Source of the DNA: Apostichopus japonicus
Lineage: Eukaryota > Echinodermata > Holothuroidea > Aspidochirotida > Stichopodidae
NCBI RefSeq assembly: GCF_037975245.1
Contig: NC_092579.1
Coordinates: forward strand, 25,031,166 to 25,095,165
Length of the DNA: 64,000 nucleotides
Reading direction: 5' to 3'
In this document: piece by piece, positions 1 through 11,514 of the stretch
Numbering within the stretch: position 1 is the stretch's first letter
Layout: each line of letters starts with the position of its first letter
Made by a program: the position numbers and the translations under genes
The notes under the pieces: model-generated
Database searches by the model: none
The model's input: the letters and a program-made list of their open reading frames with translations, nothing else
Told to the model about the DNA's origin: nothing

Positions 1-222
1 ATTTTTGTTTTTTGGACCATAACTGACCTTTGGTGACCTTTGTGGGCACCTAAAACAATAGGGCACACCTTCTCCATATGGCGGATCTAGAGTCCAAGTT
101 TGGCCTCAATCCAACTTTCCCTTATTGAGATAGAGCGTACCCAGGCAAGTGTCACAGATGCACACAGACACAAACACACGCCAACCTGACAACATAGGTT
201 CCTTTTGCTAAAGCAAGGAACC
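1..222 (+). repeat. 3' end of the TGACCT-rich dispersed repeat
   Basis: The first bases carry the TGACCTTTGGTGACCTTTG motif. They are followed by a CA-rich stretch and a terminal inverted repeat at 197-222 (GGTTCCTT ... AAGGAACC, loop rich in GCT/AGC). The same order, ending in the same hairpin and then AAAAAC, is seen at 25640-25996. It is therefore one dispersed family whose 3' end is this hairpin. The class is not clear: a hairpin near the end recalls Helitrons, but no CTRR end follows. No coding capacity is visible. Confidence 0.6.
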
Positions 223-665
223 AAAAACAATAAATAATTGTCTAAACGTGTTCTCAAAGTATGAGAATGCTAATACTAAGTTTGACAGAGAAACAATTTT
301 TAATCATTTAAGATGGATATTTTCAAATATACTTTCAACAGTTGCAAACGTGACGTCATCTGAGCAAATGCAGATTGCAACATAACCCAGTAGTCACAAC
401 TGTGTATGAATACAGATTAATTTCTTCCTTATTTTCTGGTGAAATTTCTTATAAATTAGATCTGTTTTAAAAAATCGTTAAGGCATCATATATGATTCGT
501 GGTCTTTGTGTAACACAAGATAAAATTGAACAGCAGACTCTTTGTTCTGTACATTGTGCTGTTCGGCTCCAATGCAAAGAACGTTGCATGTAGGCTACTG
601 TAAATCTGATGTTAGCAGATAGGTAACAATTGGAAAAGTTCCCTGAGTTGCAAGTATAATCTTAC
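223..665. other. No gene seen; one TGACGTCA site
   Basis: AT-rich unique-looking sequence. The only recognisable motif is a palindromic CRE-type TGACGTCA at 351-358. If the exon at 666-763 is real, this stretch starts with its downstream intron on the minus strand. Confidence 0.4.
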
Positions 666-763
666 CTGGCAATTTCATTTTTGCCTTTCTCATGTAAATT
701 TTTTTTAAAGTGTTGTTGGACTGCGGATGTGTCCCTTCCACTCCACTTGTAATATTTGCGAAC
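666..763 (-). CDS. Candidate internal coding exon (98 nt)
   Basis: On the minus strand a pyrimidine tract and AG acceptor (CTGTAAAG) precede a 98-nt segment that is open through its full length. It ends at a GTAAGA donor. The open frame reads VRKYYKWSGRDTSAVQQHF and continues lysine-rich; it starts in phase 0 and ends in phase 2. A second frame is open for 20 codons before a TAA, so the exon could be terminal if the upstream exon (1378-1461) is read in phase 1. I do not recognise the protein. Exon calls here rest on splice consensus plus an open frame only. Confidence 0.4.
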
Positions 764-1377
764 CTTTACAGGAAAAGAGTAAAAGAACACTTGACTGTAA
801 GCACACTTTAAATGTAGAGAGTAATGAGGCAATGGTATCAATACTTCATTACTCTGTACAATTAATGTGTGCCAGTATATAAAATTGGGAAAACAAACTG
901 GACATAAATAGCCAATTGACTGTAATGATGACTAGCAATCAATATTTTCAACAACTGCTGGCAATATCCAAGCCCCCAATGACTAACACAGAACTTTGCC
1001 AGACCAAGGAGGAACATAAAAAACAATATTTATTTCTAGAACTAAATTTATGGGAAACATATCTGCAAAGTTGAACAGTTTCAACATAACAAAGTGGAAA
1101 AAATAAAATCATAGAACTGGATGAATAGAGAGAGTCGGCAGTTGCTGGAAACAACGTTTTATGGAAATGTTCATGATATGACGTCATTTCAGCCGGCCAT
1201 AGAAGGAGTCTTGATTACTTTCATGAACAATATTATTTTAGCAATGTCATAAACAAGCATACATTTCTAGCCATATATTGTAGCTATGCTAAGCAGGAAT
1301 AAAACTGCATTAAGAAAGGCACTGAATCTTTGTCATCATTGCATCTTAGTTTGTAATTAATATGAACACACCTTTAC

Positions 1378-1461
1378 CAACTTCCAGCACTGCTGCATCA
1401 TGTACCCATGCCTGGGGATTGTCATGGACATCCTTCTGGCTGTCACTACTTTTTTCTCCAT
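1378..1461 (-). CDS. Candidate internal coding exon (84 nt)
   Basis: A TTTATTCTAG acceptor and a GTAAAG donor bracket 84 nt, which preserves phase. Two frames are open: phase 0 (starts MEKKVVTARRM) and phase 1 (reads GEKSSDSQKDVHDNPQAWVH, which looks more protein-like). Phase 0 joins cleanly to the open frame of the 666-763 exon. Phase 1 would make 666-763 a terminal exon. A TGACGTCA site lies at 1179-1186 in the putative intron. Product unknown. Confidence 0.4.
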
Positions 1462-2064
1462 CTAGAATAAAAAATAATTTACAAATACAAATTTAACCTT
1501 CAATGGGCTTCAATGACTCAAAAATCAGATTCCCTGTTTAAGAAAAGGCAATGTAATAGGCATGGATGCTTATTTTACCCATTCAACATTAAAATGCATA
1601 GACATCACATGAACTTTTCAACTTTTTGTGCCCCTCATCAACTGACTACTGCCCCAAATTTGTATCCATATTAGATCATATCCAAAGAAAAGTACCTATA
1701 AAGGCTACTATGTACCGGAGGAAGTTCTTGATCAAGAGCTTTCCTGTACTTATGACATCAATTTATTTCTGCATTTACCCTACAGAGCACCATTCTGCCA
1801 CGCCAAGTCGGAACCAATGTAGACCCCAAAAACTTTACACTGTTAACTGGATTGAAGTTTGACTGTCAATTGAAATACTTAAAAGTGGCCATAAGACGAA
1901 AATTTCAACATCCTGTCTTTTTGGGATCCATCTAAGCATGCTCTCTAGAACACATATCAACCACTTTGCCAGTTAAAAATTTGATTTTCCTTTCGAAAAT
2001 TGAGATTTAATTTACCCTCTTCGGGCTTGAAAAGTTCTTTCGGCTGAAAATTTTCCTTATCTCA

Positions 2065-2082
2065 TGACGTCATGTGACGTCA
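2065..2082. promoter_or_regulatory. Paired CRE-type sites, possible divergent promoter
   Basis: Two perfect TGACGTCA palindromes at 2065-2072 and 2075-2082 are offset by exactly 10 bp, about one helical turn. This is the consensus for CREB/ATF bZIP dimers. Candidate minus-strand exons lie to the left and a plus-strand ATG (2217) lies 135 bp to the right, so a shared promoter is possible. Promoter activity is inferred, not shown. Confidence 0.45.
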
Positions 2083-2216
2083 TGTTATGAACACGATTTG
2101 GCTCTCGCAGATTCCTCCGAACACATATATCATACTTACAGTACGACAAGTGTACATAAATACACAAAACAATCGATAACAAGTCGGCGCTAAATCAGAT
2201 CGAAATTTACCGTGGA

Positions 2217-2491
2217 ATGTCAGATTTAAAACCAAATGCGGCAACCGAAGTTCAAAGTGATAGTGGTTCTTCACCAGGCAGTGAAATTGGGCTATAATTA
2301 GAGTGCTCTTTCTCATATTCGAAGCAGAGAGTGAAGGCGATGATCATGCCAATATTGAACCAAACATTGAGGGTGGACCTGAGGTGTTAGAACCGTATCA
2401 GTTCGAGCCTGTTAAACGAGCCAAAATTGAAGCTCCACAACATATCGAAGAACAAATCGTTCGGAACTATTGCAAGGAACATACAACGTGG
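2217..2491 (+). CDS. Candidate 5' exon(s) of an acidic protein, possibly degenerate
   Basis: An ATG at 2217 opens a short serine/acidic frame (MSDLKPNAATEVQSDSG...) that stops after about 26 codons. A segment at 2330-2491, preceded by a pyrimidine-rich stretch ending in CAG, is open and ends at a GTAAGA donor. It is acidic and contains EVLEPYQFEPVKRAK. The two pieces would be one protein only if a roughly 50-nt stretch (about 2282-2329, GTGAAA donor) is spliced, which is very short for an animal intron. The EPYQFEP motif recalls the acidic lead-in to P2X7-type zinc-binding domains common in invertebrates. That is from memory and unverified. It could be a pseudogene. Confidence 0.35.
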
Positions 2492-3059
2492 TAAGAATTT
2501 ATTAACGAAGCATTTAAAAACAAAATCCAGTCCATTTGTGCATGTGTTGTTGGAATCGCGGAACTCCCTAAACCGTATTGTGCGTTGTGTTATGGTGAAT
2601 TACAACCCATATGTACAGTGTGTTGGCTATGTTTTCATATACATGTACAAGGATCGCCACTTGCCCCATTGGAAGTTTTCTGTTCTCCAATCTGGTCTTC
2701 GGAGTTTTTAATGTGGAATACTTGACAGAAGAACGACTCGTTTATGTCGACCCGTTAAAGCCCATTTGTTTTATTTCATAAAAAGGAGGGATCGTAGTAT
2801 GCTTCCATGAAGTGTTCGCTACATACGGAGCTGTATACTGGCTAGGCCCAGTGAATCGGCGCTGGTGTTGTGCACTAACTTGGTCATAATCGGCGTGTTT
2901 TTTTCGTCCTTCGGCCATCGATGAAGGCTAATTTGCCCACACATGAACAGTGACAGTTTGAAACTGTCACTATACCACATTTGAAATTTAACAAACTTTC
3001 ACTTCTTGAGATATTTACAAATTGGTAAATGTTTCACATACATACACGTGTACACAGAC
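2492..3059 (+). other. No gene assigned
   Basis: Sequence downstream of the 2491 donor. A plus-strand frame runs to about 2711 (SLNRIVRCVMVNYN...) but has no convincing splice acceptor and no domain I recognise. It is possibly a decayed 3' part of the preceding gene. Confidence 0.3.
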
Positions 3060-3301
3060 CAGGCACAGATCCAGGGGATGTCCAACCCCTAATTCTGCGT
3101 GTGTATCATTGTACATTATTGTACATAGGATTCTTTGGGTGGGTGGGGTATGCCGTTGCCTAGAAGGGCTCCTCTTTTACAATTTTCTGTGAGATAAACC
3201 CCAGAAATCCCCCTCCCCCTTCAAAGTAGACAAGCTGTCAGTACTCTCATGTGATGTCTTAAAATGATCTCCCTCTTTCATTAACCCTGGATCCACCACT
3301 G
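3060..3301. mobile_element. hAT-like MITE, GATCCAGGG type
   Basis: The ends are inverted: CAGGCACAGATCCAGGGG at the left, and at the right the complement of CAGTGGTGGATCCAGGG. The body is 242 bp, C/G-run rich and non-coding. No matching 8-bp flanking duplication could be found, so the ends may be decayed or slightly misplaced. Confidence 0.45.
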
Positions 3302-3348
3302 CAGCACGCTATTACCACATATATATTGCAGCGTTTTTTGCCAGGAAT

Positions 3349-3696
3349 TTAAAGGGTGTGAAGACGCACGCAAAAAGAAACGTCTAATGCCGGTAATCGG
3401 ACCTAGTTTCGAATGAGGTGTAACAGAAGTGTTAGACACCACCATCGATCCCAAAAAATACACACACAGCTTGCTACCATCGGTAATTAGACACAAGTGT
3501 AATACCCACAGCACAGTGTACAAGCAATACAGCGATGGACATCTCAGGTCCAGCTAAAGATAACAACGTATCAGGTTTCATTACTGTACTGTCTGCATTT
3601 TGTAGCGACACGAACAAAATGTCACTTGCAAGCAACGGAAATTTAACTTTTTCAGATGGCTGCATGCAGTTTGGGGTGAGTCTTCAATGCCTTTAA
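3349..3696. mobile_element. TTAA-flanked MITE, copy 1
   Basis: TTAA at 3349-3352 and 3693-3696 flank a 340-bp body whose ends are inverted (AGGGTGTGAAGAC at left; the right end reads GTCTTCAATGCCT on its complement, with AGTC/TCTTC mismatches). A closely related copy lies at 47600-47965 with the same TTAA flanks. TTAA target duplication is typical of piggyBac, so a piggyBac-derived MITE is the best guess. The body has no transposase. Confidence 0.65.
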
Positions 3697-4619
3697 CAAG
3701 AAATTAAAGCAATAATTAGGCATTTAGTCCTGAGAATTACCCTTCTTCCACCATTAAAGGGAGATTTTGTCATTTGTTTCACTTGGTAGTTATGATATCA
3801 AGCATAATTTGTTCTTTTTGCAAAGATATTACGTATGATTGTAGCAGTTTGTCGCCAAACTTGTATGCATAATTGGTATGTTGCAAAACAATTTTGTCTT
3901 TTCCCATCCTTTTCAAGAATATTGGTAAGTTTTGTTGCAAATTTTGTATCTGCCACAAAATGACACACTAAAAATGCAGTTTCATAGCACGCTTTAGCCT
4001 TTGCAAACGAAATGCATTGTTTGAGCTTAATGAATGGGCAGGCCCCTAAAGAAACAGTCTCACTGGTCTACAATTTAAACCTGACAAAAATACAGAGTGA
4101 CATGCAGATGCTTTGTCCAACTATAGCAACCAGTTCAATGCATGAAAATATGACACCTACTGTATTGCATTATGTGACTTTGCAGCAAACACTTGCTAAT
4201 ATGGTTCAATGTCTTCTGATTGTTAACACCAGTATGTCTATATCCAATGGTATTAATCCATTGCAATGTATGAAGATCACACATTGAAAGTTATACTAGT
4301 CGACTACATAGCAGTTCCTGCATTCATGATGACACATAGTATCGATTGCACATGACTGCCAATTGATTCATAAACATCACCACCCAAGTAACGCCAAGAA
4401 ATTAATCAAAGTTCCACTCGGCTTCAATTAAATAGACAGATTAAAATCCTGAACAATTTATTGAATGAGTGAATATTTACAGATTTAAGGATCACCAACC
4501 AAATTTTAAAAAGACCCAATGCTATTTGCAGCAGAAAAAGCATTAGAAGAATACTTTGAATAAAAAGAAATGTTGAACCTGAACCTCCAATGACCCTTGA
4601 ATTAATTCTTGAATACCCT

Positions 4620-5110
4620 ACATATACCACAACTTAATGAGTGAGTGTGAATAGGACATTTGACCATATTTCAGAGTTAGCACAGTCTGAAGATGTTCAC
4701 ATTTGACCCTGTTACCTCATTACCTCATTGTTATTTATGATAAGAGCGTTATAAACACGAGACTTCTTCAAAACATTAATCATTCCCTTATTGAGATATT
4801 GTGTACCAAAGCTTTAAGTTTTATGCCCCTCCTCACCTCCCCCTTTATTAACAGACAAGAACTGAATATATATACTATCATGAACATCACCCATCAAGAT
4901 CCTACCATGTTTGAATACATTCGGAAATGTAATTGCATTGTTTTATTGCAATATCAAGATTTCACAATTATATTTATGACTGATGCTTTTAACTCAATAG
5001 AAAGCAGTATACACACCAAGATGGAGAAAGTACGTCATTCCCTCACTGACAGAAAGCAAGCGAAACTCACACATACACACCAACCTTATTGCATAACTTC
5101 CTTATGCTTA
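4620..5110 (+). repeat. Diverged fragment of the TGACCT-rich repeat
   Basis: Phrases shared with the 24-26 kb repeat occur in the same order: CACATTTGACCCTGTTACCTCATT, a stretch ending in cattcccttattgagat, and a CA-rich region. A 149-codon open frame (4703-5152) crosses this fragment but has no domain, no start context and no relative, so it is not called as a gene. Confidence 0.4.
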
Positions 5111-5423
5111 TGGCAAGGAATAAATGAAAATCAATATTTAGTCATTCACTAACCTGATAATTTACGGAAGAAACATGATCTCACATGACACGCAATTTTG
5201 TAACAATAATATAAATAAAGATTTTGTGGTTTGCATAATAAGTTCACACCTCTCTTTGGAGAAATGTCCAAGACGTTTGTATCGGACAGATCCTCGAGCA
5301 TGAAAAATACAGTGGGCAAGCATTTGTGGTAGGCAGAAACGGACTCGGAGGCATGTACAGCGAAAAGAGTATTACAAACGACTTGGCCAAGACTATATCT
5401 GGAGCAACCTCTTATTTTTACTA

Positions 5424-5876
5424 AGTAGTTTCATAGGCGTAGTAGGCGTTGGGCTGGGGGGCTTGCAGCCCCCCCCCCCAAACCAAAATTTTTGGTGAAA
5501 ATTAGGGCAATATGCTGAGAACTGTTCAGGCACCTACTGAAAGAAGAATAATTTGCAATGTGTTTTTCAATGGTTAAACTGATATTATTATTATCGTTAT
5601 TATTGTAACGACTTCCCCAATAATTATAACCAATATGAAAGGGTAATAACACGGAAAATATAACCAAAATTTTTCGCGCGTTTCAACATCTTATTGTTAA
5701 TGTCATATGCATTCATCGGTTATCGCCATGTGATGTAATAACTGATGAATGCCTATATGATAGCACATTAACATGTTGATCGCGCCTAGCGTGTGAAAAA
5801 TTTTGGTTATATTTTACGGGCAAGTCGTTACAGCCCCCCCCAAATCAAATTAGGCTCCTACACCTATGAGTAGTTT
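5424..5876. mobile_element. hAT-type MITE with perfect 8-bp TSD
   Basis: AGTAGTTT at 5424-5431 is repeated exactly at 5869-5876. The element (5432-5868, 437 bp) starts CATAGGCGTAGTAGG and ends with the near-complement of that, followed inward by G/C homopolymer runs. An 8-bp duplication with CA...TG ends is the hAT signature. There is no transposase, so it is non-autonomous. Its centre is a long hairpin (separate entry). Confidence 0.8.
5655..5815. repeat. 161-nt internal palindrome / hairpin
   Basis: The 21 bases at 5655-5675 are the exact complement of 5795-5815. Inside these, CGCG...TTTCAACAT pairs with ATGTTGATCGCG, then GTTAATGT with ACATTAAC, then CATTCATC with GATGAATG. The whole stretch can fold into one long imperfect hairpin with a loop near 5735-5745. 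It sits in the middle of the MITE at 5432-5868. Confidence 0.75.
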
Positions 5877-8436
5877 CCATTACTCCTTTAAAGCTTCCAA
5901 ATTATGTATGCTGCTTGTCTTCCTCTGCACTCTTTTCACCAAACTGCTATTGTCTGTTTTACCATAAATGTAAGAGGCGGCTCAAACAGGAATTTGTATT
6001 CTGACCATGCATCTCAACAGAGTTTTTCCAGCTTCCTCTTCGTGATAAACTTACCTTACATTTACTCTTTACAGTAAACTGTACTTTGTTACTTTGCATT
6101 TTACTTTCTACACAGCAGTATTGAAAAAAAAGGAAAGCTCATGAGAAAAGATTTCCTCCAGTCGCAGCCTAGGATTTTAAAGTACATCACTTGGCAGTAG
6201 CTACAACATTTGACTTTAAGGGGAAATGCAAATACCCCTTGAGGAGAAATACAGTGTGGTAAAATTTCCTGTAGGAAACTGTTTACTGGTTATGTGCAGT
6301 GTAAAATGTGGAGGGGGGGGGGGGGGGGACGAGTGGAATAAACCATTGTTACTCTGTCACTCTCAGGTACAGTATAGGTGCTGTATATATTATAACTGGA
6401 ACATCAGCAAAGTTGCTGCTTAATTGTGTATATAGCGACAAGATTACTGTTTGCAGTATTTTCACTTCAACTATTGGTCTGGAACTTATGTGTTCAATTG
6501 CAAAGTTGTTGAATAAAGACATTGCATGAAATGATCAGACTGACCACTTAGGCAGTGTACCACAATTATGTAATGTACATCCGCCACCCTCGGGAAAATT
6601 GTTTCTTGGGCTAATTTCCAGGTATCATCACTGAGTTTGTTACTAGGATTTTTAAGAATACAAGTTAAAGTACAGATGTTATGAAAATCAGGACGATTGA
6701 AGGAGATTTGACCTATTTTAGAAAAATGAAGGAGAAATGATGAGATTTTGCTCGGATAGCCATTTCAAAGGAGTGGGACCACTGCTCTAAACCTCCACCC
6801 CTTTTAGCTCAAAAATCTTGACATTAAAGGTATGGGAATTTACAAGTGCCCTGATAGGCCAAGTCATCAGCTATGAGGAGATGGGTAGAAATGTCATAAA
6901 GGACATATCCTCTATGCCCTAGGGGCCCTCTAAGGTGACAAGTGAAAGAATAATTGTGGAACACTTATGAGAAATGTGATTTTAGAGAATATTGAAGATT
7001 AATGCTGTTCCAACACATTACAGTAGACTAAAATCCTTGCAATACTAGGTTGAAGGACTATGGAAAGGTAGTTTCATGAAGTTTACTAAGCAAAGGTAAT
7101 CGAAAGTAACACAGTTGAACAACTATAGATGATGTTTGGGCAGTACAAATTAGCAATTATACTTGGAAATCCAGAGTAGACACAGTTCAGTTCAGCGCTG
7201 CCCTGTCAGTGTTAGTGTTGAAGAGCACGATTTCTGCCATAATTTACATCTGAAGGTAAGTAATGTTATGACAATGAACTAAAACTAAAGTAAGCCTGGG
7301 ATAACACAGCTGCTGTTAACTAGCATGTGGGATGCTTTAGTCCCAGGTATAGCCAGCATAGTGCTCCTACCATGTGTCATTGTCAGTTTGGGTATGATTT
7401 TGACTTCTCTGTGTTAAATACATAGTGTTGGGCTATACTATGTTCAACTCAGTTGTCAAAAATGTATGGCAGAATCATCAATATAGGTCTATATAATTGG
7501 CTGGTTTACAGTATTCATAGAACTAATTCTGACTTGTGAGTCCTTAATTGTGACACAAGTCAACTGGGCCTACTAGATACATAACAAAATCTGCAAAGTA
7601 AAACTAAACACCTCATTTAATTTTCATGGTTCAGATGCATAAGTAGGCCTACTGATTTCACACTGGCTTCTCCCATAATGTGACCTGACATGGCCCGGCT
7701 TAATCCAGCTGTTAGTTGGTGATGTACTTTGCTTCTTCTCTGTAAACACCCATCCCCCTTTACTTATTTGCAGACCAGGGGAAAGGCGTAGAATTTGAAA
7801 TTTTGTTACATAAATATGCATAAAATGTGGTATTGCGTTCCTTGACTAGTCACTTGTGAGGCTAGAGCTTTAACTTCATTTAACACAAGGCAATGTTCAG
7901 AGGGCACCCTCTATTATGAAATCTCAATGAATAAACACCCAAAAACACCTACTTTAAAATCTCAATTGCTTTCTGTCAGTAATAAACTTTATCATGCAGT
8001 CCAGTTATCTCCTTGGAGCATTTATACTCTTTAAATCTCAAACAAGATCAAATTTGCATATGCAAATCTTGTTATACTAGTGATTCTTTTGCTCTATGCC
8101 AGGTCTGGGACCCCCCTCTCCCAGCCCGATTATCATCTCCTTAGAAAGGACTCGCAGAACCTGGAGACAGGTTTGTGCATGATATAGGACTTTTAAAGTA
8201 CAAAATAATCAACAGAAAGAATTTTTCCAGAGAATGTAAGAAACAGATGGATTGACAACACAACAGCGCAGCTCGAGCAGAAATCCATTTTAAGCTCAAA
8301 TTTGACCCAACTGAGCTTCAAAAAAGTTAATAACGGGGCTGAAATGGAAAAAAATAATTACAAAGACTTTAATGCCTTCTAGTTCAGTTTACTTCAGGAG
8401 GAAAACAAAAATTTCACCAAGCCTTAAGTAGCATAC
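5877..8436. other. Non-coding; left copy of a dispersed direct repeat at 6550-6741
   Basis: No gene is supported. A stretch at about 6550-6741 (landmarks AATGTACATCCGCC, TTTGTTACTAGGAT and AAGGAGATTTGACCTATTTT) recurs in the same orientation at about 8437-8621 at roughly 80% identity. It is an old dispersed repeat of unknown class. A 14-bp G run lies near 6310. Confidence 0.5.
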
Positions 8437-8621
8437 TACAATTAGGTAACGTACATCTGCCAAAATAGTGCCTAAAATGAGCCATGGAACTTGTTTTTTT
8501 TTTTGGCTTATTTCCAGCTATCATCATCGATTTTGTTACTAGGATGTATGTACAGATGATATGAAAATCAGGACATGTGAAGGAGATTTGACCTATTTTA
8601 GAAAAAATGAAGGAGAAATGT
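8437..8621 (+). repeat. Second copy of the 6.55-kb dispersed repeat
   Basis: It has the same landmarks in the same order as 6550-6741, with small indels. No terminal structure was identified. Confidence 0.5.
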
Positions 8622-8794
8622 ACTCTATACCCACTATTTTTTCAAGTTATTATAGTATTTTGACTTACTGTGTTGTGTGTAATGGTGGCAGCTGTAATAA
8701 TATACCTCTTGAAATGTTTAAAAAGGTGTATAAATTGTGATAAGGATTCACCAGCTATTGAGGCTGAATTATACTAAGTGTAACTGTGTCTCCA

Positions 8795-9813
8795 ACTCCA
8801 GCCATAGGCATACGAGGCGGGGGGGGCAGAGTGCCCCCCCCAAATTTCCAAAGGACAAGAAATTTGGGCAAAAGTTCTGAAAAAATGAGGGTAGCCTAAG
8901 GGGGAAAAAAAATATATATATATAAATATGCAGTAGCTTGCCCGAATCTTTTTCATATTTTTGCCGACAATTCCGTGGAGAGCATTTGTGTTATTTGTTT
9001 TGTGACATTAATATTAATATAGGCCTAATGATTTTCTTTATTTAGCATTATGATGCCTGAATATTTCCGTGTAACACCACCATAAGCGCAGCTCATCTGG
9101 GCTACCACGCTTTTTGCACTATCGCCCAAAATTAGTAACAGGGAACGCCGCTCACAATCGTGGTGACATGCATGCATGGAGATTAGCAGTCTCTGAAGTG
9201 AAAAAAACCACAGTAAACATTTGTTCTATAACTAGTCAACTGTATACCTGGACATCCCCGACATGAGTGTATATAACAAACATTTTCTTTTTCTTGGATG
9301 GTGGGGGGGGGGGTGGAGTGCCTACAAGCCTAAAAGTACAGGTTTATCATATTCTCTGTTATTTTTATACTATTTTGTGAGACAAATTGCAGTCTCACCC
9401 GACACAGCGACATTTTCCCGCCTACAATGTATGTTTTTCTGGAGGTAGCTGATACTGTGTTAACATAGTAAATACGGTAACTAAATAGGAGCTTAAAAAA
9501 TATATTGTCCTAATTTTCCCCTTCAAAGTGATTTTACCATTTTTTCTTTTTCTAATTTACCAAATTTTTGGGGAAGTGTAAATTTCTAAATGTGAGATTA
9601 TAAAATAAAGAATGTTTACTTGTTTAGATGCAACTTGCAAGGCCTCAGAAGTGCCATTTCTGGCAATCTGAGAGGCATTTTTTGCCCAAAAATTTCTTGT
9701 ACGATATGCGCCAACTGATGGTGGTGCTCCGCTTAGAAGTGTCACAGGAACTTTCGGGCACAAAATGTTCTGCCCCCCAAACCAGAATGATCCTGTACGC
9801 CTATGACTCCAGC
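8795..9813. mobile_element. 1.0-kb hAT-type element with perfect 8-bp TSD
   Basis: ACTCCAGC at 8795-8802 is repeated exactly at 9806-9813. The element (8803-9805) starts CATAGGCATACGAGG, then a G run. Its right end on the complement reads CATAGGCGTACAGG. The right third (about 9628-9790) is related to the MITE at 31731-31999. No open frame resembles a hAT transposase, so it is a non-autonomous member. Confidence 0.8.
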
Positions 9814-10203
9814 TTCATATGCTTAAATGAAGATCACCCCTTGTACACAGTTATCTCTCTGAGCAAGTTATTGCCATAGTGAAAGTATGCAATTAAAACT
9901 CCATACAACATACCTTTTTCACACACACATTTTAATAGCAGTTACATTAAGGAGTCTTGGTTTTCTTTTTCATTCGTAATCTGCTATAGGTTAACTTCTT
10001 TTGCTGGTTTACTTTTGAGAACAAACATATTCTATTGTTTGATTTTTAGTACCCATTTCCTTAAATATTCTTACTTATTCCTTAGTATAGGTTTGATTCC
10101 AATGTAACTTTGGTTGCATTATCTTATGCTTTATCTTCTCTCTTCTAATCTTACCATCCTTTTGTTTTATTGCCAGCTAAAATTGCGCATATTCGCTGGT
10201 TAA
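9814..10203. other. No feature seen
   Basis: AT-rich sequence with no supported exon, repeat end or motif. Confidence 0.4.
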
Positions 10204-11201
10204 TACATGTAAGATGGTCAGCTCTTACATAAAGTTTTCTTTTGTACTATAGTTTTACTTGTTTATTAGTATTAGTGTACTGTGCAGGGTCACTGTACAG
10301 AGGTCTATACATTTGTACAGTATATATGTATGTTGTCTTGTGGTAGTGAAAAGGGGGATTAAGATTTCTCCTTCTGGGTTGCTAAGCAACTATCTTTGTT
10401 CTTCCTGGAAATTAGCCCTCACAGGAAATGGGGTCTGTGTATACTGTATATATTATAGGAACAAAGGAGTTTTGTGAGGGTATAGGGAGTCAGGCAGTTG
10501 GCCATAAGTATTGGAGTAAGACAGTTGCACAAGAGAAGATATATATAGTTTTAATGCTGGATAGTTTGTTTTAAACCTTAATTTACAAGTTCAATTTACT
10601 GTAGTCCTTATCATTTTATGGAAGGAGTCATATTCTACTGACAGTCTGGGACATTATTTACTATAAAGAATATTATTTACTTAGAGGATATAATTTTACC
10701 ATAAAGGATATTCCGGGACACCATTTGTTATAACTGACATTATTTTACCAAGGATATACACATTATTTTACTGGAGGATAGCCTGGGACACTATTTACTA
10801 TTAATTAAAGGATACTATTTTGTTGGGATCAGACATTATACCATTCATCTGTTCAACTCTTTACCGATGTCGTGGAACACTGTATCTGATGTCGTGGATG
10901 ACCTGTACCTGATGTCACCAGCACGCCAACTGACCAGAACAGATTTATAAATTAAGTGTATTTACTTTACTTTTGGGTGCGCACCTCACTACTGTAAGTT
11001 GTTTTATTTAATTCTTTGACTGGGCCCAGGTCAGCTGTACTGTATATTGTTTGTTATTCATAATTATAATTTCTTTTGATCCAATCCAGTTGAGTTTTCT
11101 ATTTTTTATGTGTCTTGCTCTGTGTTTGGTCCTCACACCAAACCCAGAGTTCTCTGATCAAGAAAAACATTTATTTTCAGTGGCAAACACCCTTACATAC
11201 A
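10204..11201 (+). mobile_element. Solo Gypsy LTR with TACA duplication
   Basis: The LTR runs 10208-11197, starts TGTAAG and ends CTTACA. TACA at 10204-10207 is repeated at 11198-11201. It matches the LTRs of the Gypsy element at 32310-39182 (opposite orientation) and the solo LTR at 57333-58265. No internal region adjoins it, so LTR-LTR recombination probably removed the element. Short ORFs inside it are not genes. Confidence 0.85.
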
Positions 11202-11419
11202 TTTCTCTCATTCTGGACCATGGATTTATCTCCATATCCTCTCTTGGGATACTAAGCTTGCACTCAACTTTGTACAGCTAGAACTCCAGGTTTCAACACT
11301 TCCAGGAAACATACCTTCATTGTGGCTCTGATGACCTTGGATGACTTTGACCTAGTTTCTAATAATTTATTAAAATCTGATAGATTAGTTGATGGGCACA
11401 TGCTTTTTACAGTACTTAC

Positions 11420-11514
11420 TTGATTTGGTAGTGTCCATGGTAATTGCTTGAACCCATAGTCATACAGGGCTCCTCCTTGTTCACTAACAGTTCCAAAGAT
11501 GGCCCAACACTTGA
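11420..11514 (-). CDS. Candidate coding exon (95 nt)
   Basis: On the minus strand the segment ends at a perfect GTAAGT donor. It is open in one frame reading KCWAIFGTVSEQGGALYDYG and on to PNQ, ending in phase 0. The acceptor (GAATAG) lacks a strong pyrimidine tract. A better tract upstream (TTTTTTTAATAG) would include an in-frame TGA. The protein-like composition is good but I do not recognise a family. Confidence 0.35.

Noticed and set aside
3060-3301. 8-bp duplication for the GATCCAGGG-type MITE
   Set aside because: Flanks ACACAGAC and CAGCACGC do not match. The element call rests on its inverted ends only.
4703-5152. 149-codon plus-strand open frame
   Set aside because: It overlaps a fragment of the TGACCT-rich dispersed repeat, has no domain or splice support and unremarkable composition.
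10259-11281. Short frames in the LTRs (also at 32237-33232 and 57367-57609)
   Set aside because: They recur in every LTR copy and lie in non-coding U3/R/U5 sequence.
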